Shown in pieces: positions 18,575 through 26,990 of a stretch of DNA of 64,000 nt. Both the position numbers and the translations under genes were made by a program. The notes under the pieces were generated by a model, which was not told the origin of the DNA, did no database searches, and was given only the letters and a program-made list of their open reading frames with translations. The stretch's first letter is position 1, and each line of letters opens with the position of its first letter. Origin of the DNA: Streptomyces sp. NBC_00670 (GTDB lineage Bacteria; Actinomycetota; Actinomycetes; Streptomycetales; Streptomycetaceae); the NCBI RefSeq assembly GCF_036226765.1, contig NZ_CP109017.1, positions 7,069,001 through 7,133,000 of the forward strand, written 5' to 3'.

Positions 18575-18627
18575 CCCGCAACGCGGCACGCCGCAGTGCC
18601 CGTTGCGGGTTGACACATGTCCGCAAC
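18575..18627 (+). promoter_or_regulatory. Alternating hairpin arms in the fxsA leader
   Basis: CCCGCAAC (18575-18582), GTTGCGGG (18602-18609) and CCGCAAC (18621-18627) follow each other. The middle arm can pair with the first (enclosing a small GCGG/CCGC hairpin) or with the third, but not both. The set lies 48 bases before fxsA. It could be an attenuator-like switch or a multi-site operator; TTGACA at 18610-18615 lies between arms 2 and 3 but no good -10 was found. Confidence 0.4.
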
Positions 18628-18674
18628 CGCTCGGCCCGCGCAGGAGCCGGCGACGAGAGCGAGCACGGGGGGCG

Positions 18675-18848
18675 ATGAAGACGTCAGCGAGCGACGTGGA
18701 GTTCGACGTGGTGAACCTGTCCGGTTCGACGGCCGTGGACCTTGACGACCTGCCCGACAGTGCGCTCGGGGAGTCCCTGCGGCGGGTGTTGAGAGATGTC
18801 GTCGACGGTACGTTCCCCGTGGTGGCCGCGTTCGACTCGGCGATCTGA
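18675..18848 (+). CDS. fxsA: FxSxx-COOH RiPP precursor peptide FxsA
   Basis: This 57-residue acidic peptide ends in FDSAI, exactly the F-x-S-x-x-COOH terminus that defines FxSxx-COOH precursor peptides. It has no signal sequence. The leader (about 1-50) holds LPDSALGESLRRVLRDVVDG, a likely amphipathic recognition helix. In this family the neighbouring radical SAM enzyme FxsB joins the Phe side chain to the Ser beta carbon, making a three-residue cyclophane. ATG at 18675 follows a GGGGGG RBS. The stop lies 44 bases before fxsB, so the two probably share a transcript. Fate and target of the product are unknown. Confidence 0.92.
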   Translation: MKTSASDVEFDVVNLSGSTAVDLDDLPDSALGESLRRVLRDVVDGTFPVVAAFDSAI

Positions 18849-18892
18849 CCGCGCGGACGGCGTCCGCCGGACGCGGAGAGCAGGGGTGGCAC

Positions 18893-20044
18893 GTGACGGA
18901 GGTACGGCCCTTCCAGGAGTGGGTTCTGAAATGCGCTCAGCCGTGCAACTTGGCCTGTGATCACTGCTACGTCTACGAGTTGCGCGACACCAGCTGGCGC
19001 AGCAAGCCACGGGTCATGGCGGAGGAGACGGCGAACCGGCTCGCCGAGAGAATAGCGGAGCACGCGCGGAACCACGGCCTGGATTCGGTCAGGATCGTGC
19101 TGCACGGCGGCGAACCACTCCTCGCCGGCCGGCGTCGAATCGAACATCTGCTGTCAGTGCTCAGGAGTGAACTACGGGGCGTCGCCCACTGTGATATCTC
19201 TCTGCAGAGCAATGGAACACTGCTCAGTCCGCACTGGTTGGAGCTGTTCCGCCGGTACGGGGTATCGGTCGGAGTCAGTCTCGACGGCGACCGGGAGGCC
19301 AACGACCGCCACCGGCGTTCCAGGAACGGACGGAGCAGTCACGCGGCCGTTCAGAGGGGGCTGGAACTGCTGAAGAGGCCGGAGAACCGCGCCCTCTACC
19401 GCGGCCTTCTCTGCACCGTCGACCTCGCCAACGATCCCGGATCCGTCTACGAGGCGCTCCTCGTCCACGCTCCGCGGCGAGTCGACTTCCTGTTGCCGCA
19501 CGCCACTTGGGAGTATCCGCCCCCCGGGCACGATCCACGGCGCACGCCCTACGCGCGCTGGCTCGTCGAGATCTTCGAACGCTGGTACTCCGCACCGCGC
19601 CGCGAGACCGGGATCCGTCTCTTCGAGAACATCATGGATCTTTCTCTCGGCGGTGAAGTACGCTCCTCCAGCGTGGGACTGGCCGCCTCCGACGTCATCG
19701 TCGTGGAGAGCGACGGATCGGTCGAGTTACCCGATTCGCTCAAGGCCGCGTACGAGGGAGCCGCCGCCACCGGTATGAACGTGTTCGACCACGACTTCGA
19801 CGCGGTGGCCCGTTGCCCGGCCGTCGTGGACGCACGGGACGAGGGGCCGGAGGCACTCGCCGAGGAATGCCTGGGCTGTTCCGTCGTACGGATCTGCGGC
19901 GGGGGACTGCGGACCCACCGCTTCCATCCCCGTACGGGTTTCGCCAACCCCAGTGTCTACTCGGCCGATCTACGGGTGCTCATCACGCACATCCGTGACC
20001 GGGTGACGGCCGACGCCGCCGCTCTGCTGGGGAGGGCGTCGTGA
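18893..20044 (+). CDS. fxsB: FxsB family cyclophane-forming radical SAM/SPASM maturase
   Basis: This 383-residue radical SAM enzyme has the cluster motif C18-NLA-C22-DH-C25 followed by YVYE, the LHGGEPLL glycine motif (about 66-73), and a C-terminal SPASM/twitch region with CLGCSVVRICGGGLRTHR. It should cleave S-adenosylmethionine and crosslink the FxS core of FxsA. The start is GTG at 18893. Its stop overlaps the GTG of the next gene as GTGA, showing translational coupling. Leu-279 is a TTA codon (19727-19729), rare in Streptomyces and read only by the bldA tRNA. Codon usage in the middle of the gene is also less G/C-biased than its neighbours. Confidence 0.93.
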   Translation: MTEVRPFQEWVLKCAQPCNLACDHCYVYELRDTSWRSKPRVMAEETANRLAERIAEHARNHGLDSVRIVLHGGEPLLAGRRRIEHLLSVLRSELRGVAHCDISLQSNGTLLSPHWLELFRRYGVSVGVSLDGDREANDRHRRSRNGRSSHAAVQRGLELLKRPENRALYRGLLCTVDLANDPGSVYEALLVHAPRRVDFLLPHATWEYPPPGHDPRRTPYARWLVEIFERWYSAPRRETGIRLFENIMDLSLGGEVRSSSVGLAASDVIVVESDGSVELPDSLKAAYEGAAATGMNVFDHDFDAVARCPAVVDARDEGPEALAEECLGCSVVRICGGGLRTHRFHPRTGFANPSVYSADLRVLITHIRDRVTADAAALLGRAS

Positions 20045-21549
20045 GCGATCCCCGGGCCCTGCGCATGGCGGCGGAGGACTTCGCGGCCCTCGCGGGCTGC
20101 CGCCCCACCGCCTCCGCGCTCACCGTCCTGCGGGACGGACAGGTCAGCAGACGGCTGCTGATGCTGAAGAGTGTGGCGGACGTGGCCCGGCGCGAACTGC
20201 CCGGCCTGTGGCGGGAGTCCGGGGCGGCCGAAGGCTGGGAGATGTGCACCCGGGCCCGCGCGGCCGACGTGGCCGCCTTCGAAGGGTTCCTGCTCCATCC
20301 GCATCTGGGCGTCTGGCTCGCCCGCTGCCTGCGCGCCCTGGCGGGCGCCGGTCCCGCGACGGGGCTCGCCGTGGACCTCGCCCGGTTCGGCTCCTTCGGA
20401 GCCGCGGCCGCGTTACGCACCGGCCTGCGCCCGCGCCTGACGCTCCGGGCGCCGGACGGACTGCTGTGGCTGCCCACATTCGGCACCGTGCGCGTCCCGC
20501 GGGGGACTCGGACGGTCCCGCTCGACGGCCGGCACGTCGAACTGCCGGGACACACGCTCACGCTGGACGCGCCCCAGGACGAATGGTCCGCCACCGCAGG
20601 TCCCTTGCTCGCCCCGCGCCGGGTCGACGTCGCCGCGCGCGGTACCGAACCCCCGCTGTCCGTCGTGTTGGAGGACAGCGATGTCTACCGGGACGCCCAC
20701 GGACACCCGGTGCAGGGCCGTCAGACACCCCGCCAACTCGCCTTTTGGCGCGCCTCGTTGGGGGAGTCGTGGCAACTGCTCACCGACACTGTCCCCGAAC
20801 GGGCGGCCGCCTGCGCCGCGCTCTGGTCGGCCGTGGTCCCGCTGCGTCCGGGCCACGACCGGCACGGCCGCAGTTCCTCGGCACGGGAGGCCTACGGGGC
20901 GGTCGCCGCCGCCCCCGAGCGCGATCCCGCGCGTCTGGCGGAGACCGTGGTGCACGAGACGGCGCACATCGCTTTCGCGGCCCTGGCCGACCTGGCCGAC
21001 CTCGTCGCCCCGCACGACCGCAGCCGTCACCGGGTCGGCTGGCGCCCGGACCTTCGGCCCCTCGGCGCCGTGCTGACCGGGACCTATGCCCACCTCGCGG
21101 TGCTCGAGTTCTGGCGGCGCAGGGCCGAGGGACTGCGGGGCGCGGCCGCGCGGGAGGCCGGGGCACGGCTGCACCGACACGGCGTGCGCGTGGCCGGTGC
21201 GCTGGCGACGCTGGAGGGCCGACCGGCCCTGACGCCCCTGGGTGCACGGTTCGTGGAACACATGAGTGACGAGGCCGCGCGGTGCGGCTTCCCCGTGAAC
21301 GGATTTCCGGTCGTTCACCCGGGCGGAGGTCCACTGGGCGATTCACTCGTCCGGGCGAGCCCGGCCGAGCCCCCGGTGCCGGAGAAACGGCGGGGTGCGG
21401 CCCCGCCGACACCGGCGGAGACCGGCCGTCACGGCGCTGTCGGGACCGATGAGAAGGCGTCAGCCAAGGAGATGAGGAGGGGGGCATGGGCGGAACCTAC
21501 GGCGGGGTGGTGCCGCGAGAGCGCGACGGACACCCCTTATTGTGCGTAA
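20041..21549 (+). CDS. HExxH-motif putative peptide modification protein of the Fxs system
   Basis: This 502-residue protein carries HETAH at residues 305-309 within VVHETAHIAFAAL, the mod_HExxH motif found in the fxsB-linked family. The HExxH pattern would suit a metal site, as in zincins, but known members are associated with peptide modification and their chemistry is unresolved. The N-terminal half is mostly alpha/beta; the last 90 residues are Pro/Arg-rich and may be disordered. GTG start overlaps the fxsB stop by four bases. Leu-125 is a TTA codon (20413-20415), giving a second bldA dependence in the operon. Confidence 0.88.
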   Translation: MSDPRALRMAAEDFAALAGCRPTASALTVLRDGQVSRRLLMLKSVADVARRELPGLWRESGAAEGWEMCTRARAADVAAFEGFLLHPHLGVWLARCLRALAGAGPATGLAVDLARFGSFGAAAALRTGLRPRLTLRAPDGLLWLPTFGTVRVPRGTRTVPLDGRHVELPGHTLTLDAPQDEWSATAGPLLAPRRVDVAARGTEPPLSVVLEDSDVYRDAHGHPVQGRQTPRQLAFWRASLGESWQLLTDTVPERAAACAALWSAVVPLRPGHDRHGRSSSAREAYGAVAAAPERDPARLAETVVHETAHIAFAALADLADLVAPHDRSRHRVGWRPDLRPLGAVLTGTYAHLAVLEFWRRRAEGLRGAAAREAGARLHRHGVRVAGALATLEGRPALTPLGARFVEHMSDEAARCGFPVNGFPVVHPGGGPLGDSLVRASPAEPPVPEKRRGAAPPTPAETGRHGAVGTDEKASAKEMRRGAWAEPTAGWCRESATDTPYCA

Positions 21550-21707
21550 GTGGCAGCATTTCTTCTTATCTAGCCCGTATTTCGATGAACAACCGATTCG
21601 GTGTGACCGGCGGCAGTGGGGTTGGCGGCAGCTCCTCATCCACCGCCTGGCACACCCCAAGGTCGCCCACGCCCTGGGAACGTGCCATGCAACTGGAGTC
21701 ACCGTGA
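21486..21707 (+). CDS. Candidate small ORF bridging the HExxH gene and fxsC
   Basis: A 73-codon frame starts at ATG 21486 behind an unusually strong, repeated RBS (AAGGAGATGAGGAGGGG). It overlaps the end of the HExxH gene by 64 bases and stops at TGA 21705-21707, forming a GTGA overlap with the fxsC start. That arrangement is typical of coupled genes. Against it, third-position G/C bias is weak through the AT-richer patch at about 21535-21610, and no family is recognised. Codon 18 is TTA (21537-21539). It may be a real small protein, or a leader frame whose translation drives fxsC. Confidence 0.35.
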   Translation: MGGTYGGVVPRERDGHPLLCVSGSISSYLARISMNNRFGVTGGSGVGGSSSSTAWHTPRSPTPWERAMQLESP

Positions 21708-22873
21708 GCCACTTCTACCTGAGTCATGTCCGTAGGGTCGACGAAGAGTGGGTCGCGGCATTCTTCCGTGATCTGAGCGCGGCGGTGGGAGCTCGTATCG
21801 GGCGGCCCCCCGAAACGGTGGGCACCCGCGGGGATCCGCACTCCCTCGACGTGCCCCTCGACGCCCTGAGCCGTTCCACGGTCCTGGTCCCCCTGCTCTC
21901 ACCGCGCTACTTCAGTCAGTCTTACTGCGCCGCCGAGTGGAACTACTTCCAGCAGCGGCTCGACGTGCACTGGTCCCGGACCGGCCGCCGCGCCGACGCC
22001 GTCGTTCCCGTCCTCTGGGAACCGGAACCGGACCACGCGCCCCCCACCGCCCTGCCCTACCCACCCCTGAAGGTGCCCTCGGAGGCCTACCGGCGGGACG
22101 GAGTGCTGCACCTGCTGCGTCTGCGGACGCGGTACCAGGAGGAGTACACGGGTGTGCTCCAGGCGCTGGCGGAGCGCATCGCCGCCCACGCCGAACGGCT
22201 GCCGGAGGTGCACGGCTTCCGTGCCGCGTCGGCCGGTGCCGGGGTCCGCCCCGTCACCCGGACGGGCCGCAGAACGGTCGACTTCGTCATGGCCGCCATG
22301 CCCCGCCAGGACCTGCCCGCCGACCGGCACGCACAACAGTTCTACGGCAACCGCGCCCTGGACTGGTCGCCCTACGCCCCCGACGACAAGGGCGCACTCG
22401 CCTCCCTCGTCACGGACGTCGCCACGGCCCTCGACTTCGCCCCGGACGTCCTCACACTGGACGACAGCGCCGTCGACCGGGTCGGCGAGGACCCCGACCG
22501 GCTGGTGGTGCTCCTGGTGGACGCCTGGGTCGCCAGGGTCCGCGAGAAACAACGGCTGTTCGCCGCGGTCGACGGCCGCCCCGGCCGGTCCACCACCGTG
22601 CTGGAGCCGCGCAGCGAGGACGACACGGAGTCCGCCGCCCAGGCCGCCGAACTCGACGAGGCCGTCGACCGCATGCTCCCGCTGCTGCGGCGCAGCTTCG
22701 CCGAATACCAGCGGTGGAGCCTGCCCGACGCCGACCGTTTCACCTCCGCGCTCCGCAAGGCCCTCATCCGCCTGCAGAACGACGCCATGAAGTCCGTGGA
22801 GGCCGACCGGGCCCCGGCCGCGCCGGCCACCGGCCTCGCCCCCTTTCCCCTGCTCGGAAGGCGCTCCTCATGA
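21704..22873 (+). CDS. fxsC: TIR-like protein FxsC
   Basis: This 389-residue protein starts with a TIR-like domain (about 1-180). SHFYLSHVRRVDEEW is the first strand and helix, VLVPLLSPRYFSQSYCAAEW the middle part, and AVVPVLWEPEP the next strand. The C-terminal half is helical with a short VDFVMAAMPRQDLP segment and acidic patches. The domain order fits FxsC of FxSxx systems, where TIR-like domains suggest nucleotide-based signalling or NAD+ handling. The GTG start at 21704 has GGAG upstream. The frame stays open earlier but those codons lack bias. Its stop overlaps fxsT as ATGA. Confidence 0.85.
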   Translation: MSHFYLSHVRRVDEEWVAAFFRDLSAAVGARIGRPPETVGTRGDPHSLDVPLDALSRSTVLVPLLSPRYFSQSYCAAEWNYFQQRLDVHWSRTGRRADAVVPVLWEPEPDHAPPTALPYPPLKVPSEAYRRDGVLHLLRLRTRYQEEYTGVLQALAERIAAHAERLPEVHGFRAASAGAGVRPVTRTGRRTVDFVMAAMPRQDLPADRHAQQFYGNRALDWSPYAPDDKGALASLVTDVATALDFAPDVLTLDDSAVDRVGEDPDRLVVLLVDAWVARVREKQRLFAAVDGRPGRSTTVLEPRSEDDTESAAQAAELDEAVDRMLPLLRRSFAEYQRWSLPDADRFTSALRKALIRLQNDAMKSVEADRAPAAPATGLAPFPLLGRRSS

Positions 22874-25800
22874 AGTTCGACTCGGGTGACGCCGGCACCG
22901 CGGAGTCCGGCACCATCGTCACCTTCTACTCGTTCAAGGGCGGCACCGGCCGCACGATGTCCCTGGCGAACGTGGCGTGGATCCTGGCCAGCAACGGCAA
23001 ACGTGTGCTCGTCATGGACTGGGACCTCGAAGCACCGGGCCTGCACCGCTACTTCACCCCCTTCCTGGGGGACCCCGACCTCGCCTCCACCGAGGGCCTG
23101 ATCGACCTCGTCCGCAAGTTCGAGCTGCGCGTTCCGCGCACGACCGACGAGGACCTGCGGGAGTACGCCCGCGTCGAGCGCTACGCCACGACGCTGACGT
23201 CCACCTTCCCCGACGGCGGCTACATCGACTTCGTCTCCTCGGGCAAGCAGACCGAGGAGTACTCGGAGACGATCAACACCTACGACTGGCGCGGCTTCTA
23301 CGAACGCCGCGACGGGGCGGCCTTCCTCCACGCACTGCGCGAGGACATGCGCCGCAACTACGACTACGTCCTGATCGACAGCCGCACCGGCTTCGGCGAC
23401 ACCTCCGGCATCACGACCATGATGCTCCCGGACGTCCTCGTCAACTGCTTCACCCTCAACACCCAGTCGGTGGACGGCGGCGCGGACATCGCCCGGGACG
23501 TCAAGCGCGGCGCCCCGCACGTGAAGATCATCCCGGTGCCCATGCGGGTCGACTACGCCGAGCAGGAGAAGCTCGAGGCCAGCCGCGACCACGCCCGCCG
23601 GCGTTTCCAGGAGTTCCTCAAGGACACCCCGCGCGCCGCCGACCCCGACAGCTACTGGGGCGCGGTCGAGATCCCCTACCGCTCCTACTTCGCCTACGAG
23701 GAGGTCCTGGCCACCGTCGCCGACACCCCCCGGCAGCCGGCCTCCCTCCTCGCCGCCTACGAACGCCTCACCGCCGCCGTCACCGACGGCGCGATCACCG
23801 CGTTGCAGGCCCCCGACGAGCAGACGCGCAGGCAGATGCTCGCCCGCTTCCAGCGCGTACGGATGCCCGGCGGCGGGCTCGTGCCCCGGGTCCGGCTGGA
23901 CTTCGCGGTACGTGACGGCGCCTGGGCGGAGTGGCTCGCCGCCCAGATGCAGGCGGCCGGGATCGCCGTGACCCTGCGGGCCAGCAGCCCGTCCGTCCCG
24001 CTGGCGGTGCGCCCCGCCGACAGCGCCGACGTGGTCATCGCGCTCCTCTCGCCCGACTTCGCGACCACCCCCGTCGCGGACGAGATCCGGGCCCTGGCCG
24101 CCGCACCCGAAGGGCCGCGCATCCTCGGCCTGCGCACCCGGGAGTACACCCCGGAGCCGGCCCTGCGAGGACTGCCCGGGTTCGTCCTGGTCGACGTGGC
24201 CGCCGCACAGGCGCTCAACCAGGTCTTCGCCCTCCTCGAACTGGACCCGCCCGCCGAGGTCGCCCCCGAGGGCCCCGCCTATCCGGGCCTGGTCCCGAAG
24301 GCGTTCAACGTCCCTCCGCGCAACAACTCCTTCACCGGACGCGACCTGCACCTGGACCGGCTGCGGAACGAACTGGGGACGGAGGCGCTGCGGCAGGACA
24401 CTCCCGTGGGCAGGGTCTTCCTGTACGGCCTCGGCGGCATCGGCAAGACCCAGATCGCCCAGGAGTACGTGCACCGCTACGGCGCACAGTACGACGTGGT
24501 CCACTGGATCCCGGCCGAACAGCCCGAAACCATCCCGCCGTTGCTCGCGGAACTCGGCACCGAACTGGGGCTGCGCGGCGAGTCGGTCGACGAGCTCGTC
24601 CAGGCCACTCTCGCCGCTCTCAGGACCGGACTGGCCGGCCGGTGGCTCCTGGTGTTCGACAACATCGAGAGCCAGGGCCCGGACCTGGCCGACGCCTCCG
24701 TGGAGCAGTACATCCCCGCCGACGGCCCCGGACACGTCATCGTCACCGCGCGCCGCTCGCCCATCGGACAGGGCCAGAGCTCCATGGAGATCGACGCCTT
24801 CAACCGGTCGGAGAGCGTCGCCCTGCTGCGCCGCCGGGTGGACGGGCTGGAGGTCCAGGACGCCAACCGGATCGCCGACACCCTCGGCGACTTCCCGATG
24901 GCCATGGAGATGGCGGCGGCGTGGCTGCGCCAGACCGGCATGCCGCTGGACACCTACCTGGACCTCGTCGGCAGCCGCGTCAGCGCGGTCCTCAGCCGCG
25001 ACGAGGGCACCGGAGGCGGCCCGCAGCAGTCGCTCACCGCGGTCTGGCGGCTCTCCGTCGACCGGCTCGCCCAGAACCGCCCCGCGGCCGTACGCCTGCT
25101 CGAACTCTGCTCCTTCCTCTCGCCCGAACCCATCGCGCATTCCCTGCTCTACAGCGACGGCATGCGCAACTACCTGGCCGAAGTCACCGGGGACACCTCG
25201 GTGTTCGACCCGATGGTGATGGGTTACCTGATCCGCGACCTCGGCCGGTACGCCCTGGCCACGGTGGACCAGCGCAACCGCTTCATCCAGGTGCACCGAC
25301 TGCTCCAGGCCGCCGTACGGGAGTGGCTGGAGGAGGACCCGGCACGGTACGAGCAGATCCGCCACCGCGCCCAACTGGTGCTGGCGGGCGCCCTTCCCTC
25401 GGCCGCGCTCCCGGAGGAGAGCCCGCAGGTGCGCCAGCGCATGGCCGAACTGCTGCCCCACCTGGACCCCTCGGGTGCCGTCTCCAGCACCGACCCGCGC
25501 GTGTGCGAGTGGGTGATCCGGCAGGTCCGCAACCAGTGGCTCATCGGTGACCACCGGGCCGCCGCCGCCCTGGGCCGCCGCGCCCTCAAGGCCTGGACGG
25601 AGTCGGAGACCCTGGGCCGGGACCACCCCCTCACCCTCCGGGTGGCCGCCCAGGCGGCCAACCCCCTGCGCTCGCTGGGACTGTTCCAGGAGGCGTACGA
25701 CCTCGACGAGGACACGCTGCGGCGACAGCGGGAACAACTGGGCCGGGACAACGGCCACACCCTGGTGACGGCCCGCAACTACGGGGCCGACCTGCGGGGT

Positions 25801-26841
25801 CTCGGCCGCTACCGGGAGGCCTACGAGTCCGACCAGGAGACCTACGACCTCTGCCGGAATCACCCCGATTTCGGCGAGGAGAACGAGGCCACCCTGCGCG
25901 CCGGCAACAACCTGGCCGTGTCGCTCAACCTGGCGGGACGGCCCGCGGAGGGACTCGCCCTCGCGAGGGAGATCCACGAACGGAGTCGGACCGTTCTGGG
26001 CCAGCGGAACCGGCGCACCCTGAACGCGCGCAGCGGTGTGGCGCTGGACCTGCGCGAGATGGGCGAGTACCAGGCGTCCCTGGACGAACTGACCGCCCTG
26101 CGCAGGCAGTTCGCCGACCTACAAGACGAGTCGAACGACGTTCTGCGCACCGACGCCTCGCTCGCGGTGACCCAGCGCAGGCTCGGGAACCACACCGCCG
26201 CCGAGGCGCTGACCCGCACGACGCTCAACTCGTTCCAGAAGCGGTACGGCGAACTCCACCCCGACACCATGTCGTGCGGCGCCAACCTCGCCTGCGACCT
26301 GCTCGCCCTGTCCGAGACCAACCCCGAACGCCGGGCCGAGGCACTCGAACTGGGCAAGCGCAGCGTGCAGCTCTACCAGAGCCGGCTCGGCGCCGACCAC
26401 CCCTTCACGCTGGCCGCGGCCACCAACCTGGTGGCGATCCTGTGTCACCAGGGCGAGGCGACGGAGGCGTTGAAGCTCGGTGACGACACGTTGCGGCAGT
26501 TGGTCGCGCGGCTGGGTGAGCAGCACCCCGCCACCGTCGCCTGCCGGGCCAACCGGGCCGGGGCGCTCTCCGCGCTGGGGCGGCACCGGGAGGCGACGGC
26601 GGAGGACGAGAAGGTCCACGAGGCCTATGCCGAGCTGTACGGCCCGGACCATCCGCGGGTGCTGTGCGCGCGGTACAACACCGCGCTGGAGCGGGTCCTC
26701 GCCGGGGACGAGGAGGCGGAGACCGCCCTGCGGGAGGCCGGGGAGGCCACGGAGCGCAAGCTCGGGCCCCGCCATCCCACCTGCCGCGCGATGGTGAACC
26801 GCCGGCGGATCGACTTCGACCTGGAGATGCCGCCGATCTGA
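22870..26841 (+). CDS. fxsT: FxSxx-COOH system TPR protein FxsT (MinD-like, TIR-like, NB-ARC, TPR)
   Basis: This 1323-residue multidomain protein has four parts. A MinD/ParA-like NTPase (about 10-300) has K23GGTGRT, where the usual P-loop Lys is Arg, then VLVMDWDLEAPGL and DYVLIDSRTGFGD. A TIR-like segment (about 335-460) has ADVVIALLSPDF. An NB-ARC NTPase (about 480-800) has GLGGIGKTQ near 520, LLVFDNIE and GHVIVTARR. A TPR array (about 890-1300) is built of repeats such as NYGADLRGLGRYREAYE and LGADHPFTLAAATNLVAIL. The design is that of STAND sensors, in which TPRs recognise a ligand and the NTPase switches. It is the last operon gene, coupled to fxsC by a 4-base overlap. Confidence 0.9.
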   Translation: MKFDSGDAGTAESGTIVTFYSFKGGTGRTMSLANVAWILASNGKRVLVMDWDLEAPGLHRYFTPFLGDPDLASTEGLIDLVRKFELRVPRTTDEDLREYARVERYATTLTSTFPDGGYIDFVSSGKQTEEYSETINTYDWRGFYERRDGAAFLHALREDMRRNYDYVLIDSRTGFGDTSGITTMMLPDVLVNCFTLNTQSVDGGADIARDVKRGAPHVKIIPVPMRVDYAEQEKLEASRDHARRRFQEFLKDTPRAADPDSYWGAVEIPYRSYFAYEEVLATVADTPRQPASLLAAYERLTAAVTDGAITALQAPDEQTRRQMLARFQRVRMPGGGLVPRVRLDFAVRDGAWAEWLAAQMQAAGIAVTLRASSPSVPLAVRPADSADVVIALLSPDFATTPVADEIRALAAAPEGPRILGLRTREYTPEPALRGLPGFVLVDVAAAQALNQVFALLELDPPAEVAPEGPAYPGLVPKAFNVPPRNNSFTGRDLHLDRLRNELGTEALRQDTPVGRVFLYGLGGIGKTQIAQEYVHRYGAQYDVVHWIPAEQPETIPPLLAELGTELGLRGESVDELVQATLAALRTGLAGRWLLVFDNIESQGPDLADASVEQYIPADGPGHVIVTARRSPIGQGQSSMEIDAFNRSESVALLRRRVDGLEVQDANRIADTLGDFPMAMEMAAAWLRQTGMPLDTYLDLVGSRVSAVLSRDEGTGGGPQQSLTAVWRLSVDRLAQNRPAAVRLLELCSFLSPEPIAHSLLYSDGMRNYLAEVTGDTSVFDPMVMGYLIRDLGRYALATVDQRNRFIQVHRLLQAAVREWLEEDPARYEQIRHRAQLVLAGALPSAALPEESPQVRQRMAELLPHLDPSGAVSSTDPRVCEWVIRQVRNQWLIGDHRAAAALGRRALKAWTESETLGRDHPLTLRVAAQAANPLRSLGLFQEAYDLDEDTLRRQREQLGRDNGHTLVTARNYGADLRGLGRYREAYESDQETYDLCRNHPDFGEENEATLRAGNNLAVSLNLAGRPAEGLALAREIHERSRTVLGQRNRRTLNARSGVALDLREMGEYQASLDELTALRRQFADLQDESNDVLRTDASLAVTQRRLGNHTAAEALTRTTLNSFQKRYGELHPDTMSCGANLACDLLALSETNPERRAEALELGKRSVQLYQSRLGADHPFTLAAATNLVAILCHQGEATEALKLGDDTLRQLVARLGEQHPATVACRANRAGALSALGRHREATAEDEKVHEAYAELYGPDHPRVLCARYNTALERVLAGDEEAETALREAGEATERKLGPRHPTCRAMVNRRRIDFDLEMPPI

Positions 26842-26870
26842 TGCCGTGAGCGGTATCGGAGTTGTAGGTT

Positions 26871-26904
26871 CCGCGGGCCCCGGCCGACCGGCCGGGGCCC
26901 GCGG
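26871..26904. terminator. Bidirectional terminator hairpin, 15-bp stem
   Basis: CCGCGGGCCCCGGCC, loop GACC, then the perfect complement. It lies between the convergent fxsT and TIR genes. Confidence 0.8.
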
Positions 26905-26990
26905 GCTGTCCGGGGAGGGCCCGCGGGCCGTGCGGGAGTGGTCCGCCGACTGTCCCGCGCAACGCGCCGTCTCCGCCCGGTCGACGCGCG

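Noticed and set aside
22372..25977. Long open frame (1201 codons) antisense to fxsT
   Set aside because: It is a reverse-strand shadow of a gene with high G/C in third positions; its translation is Val/Gly/Arg-rich with no domains.
18893..26841. Thoeris-type or CBASS defence system
   Set aside because: TIR-like domains are present but no ThsA-type sensor or cyclic-nucleotide synthase was seen. The genes fit the FxSxx-COOH system better.
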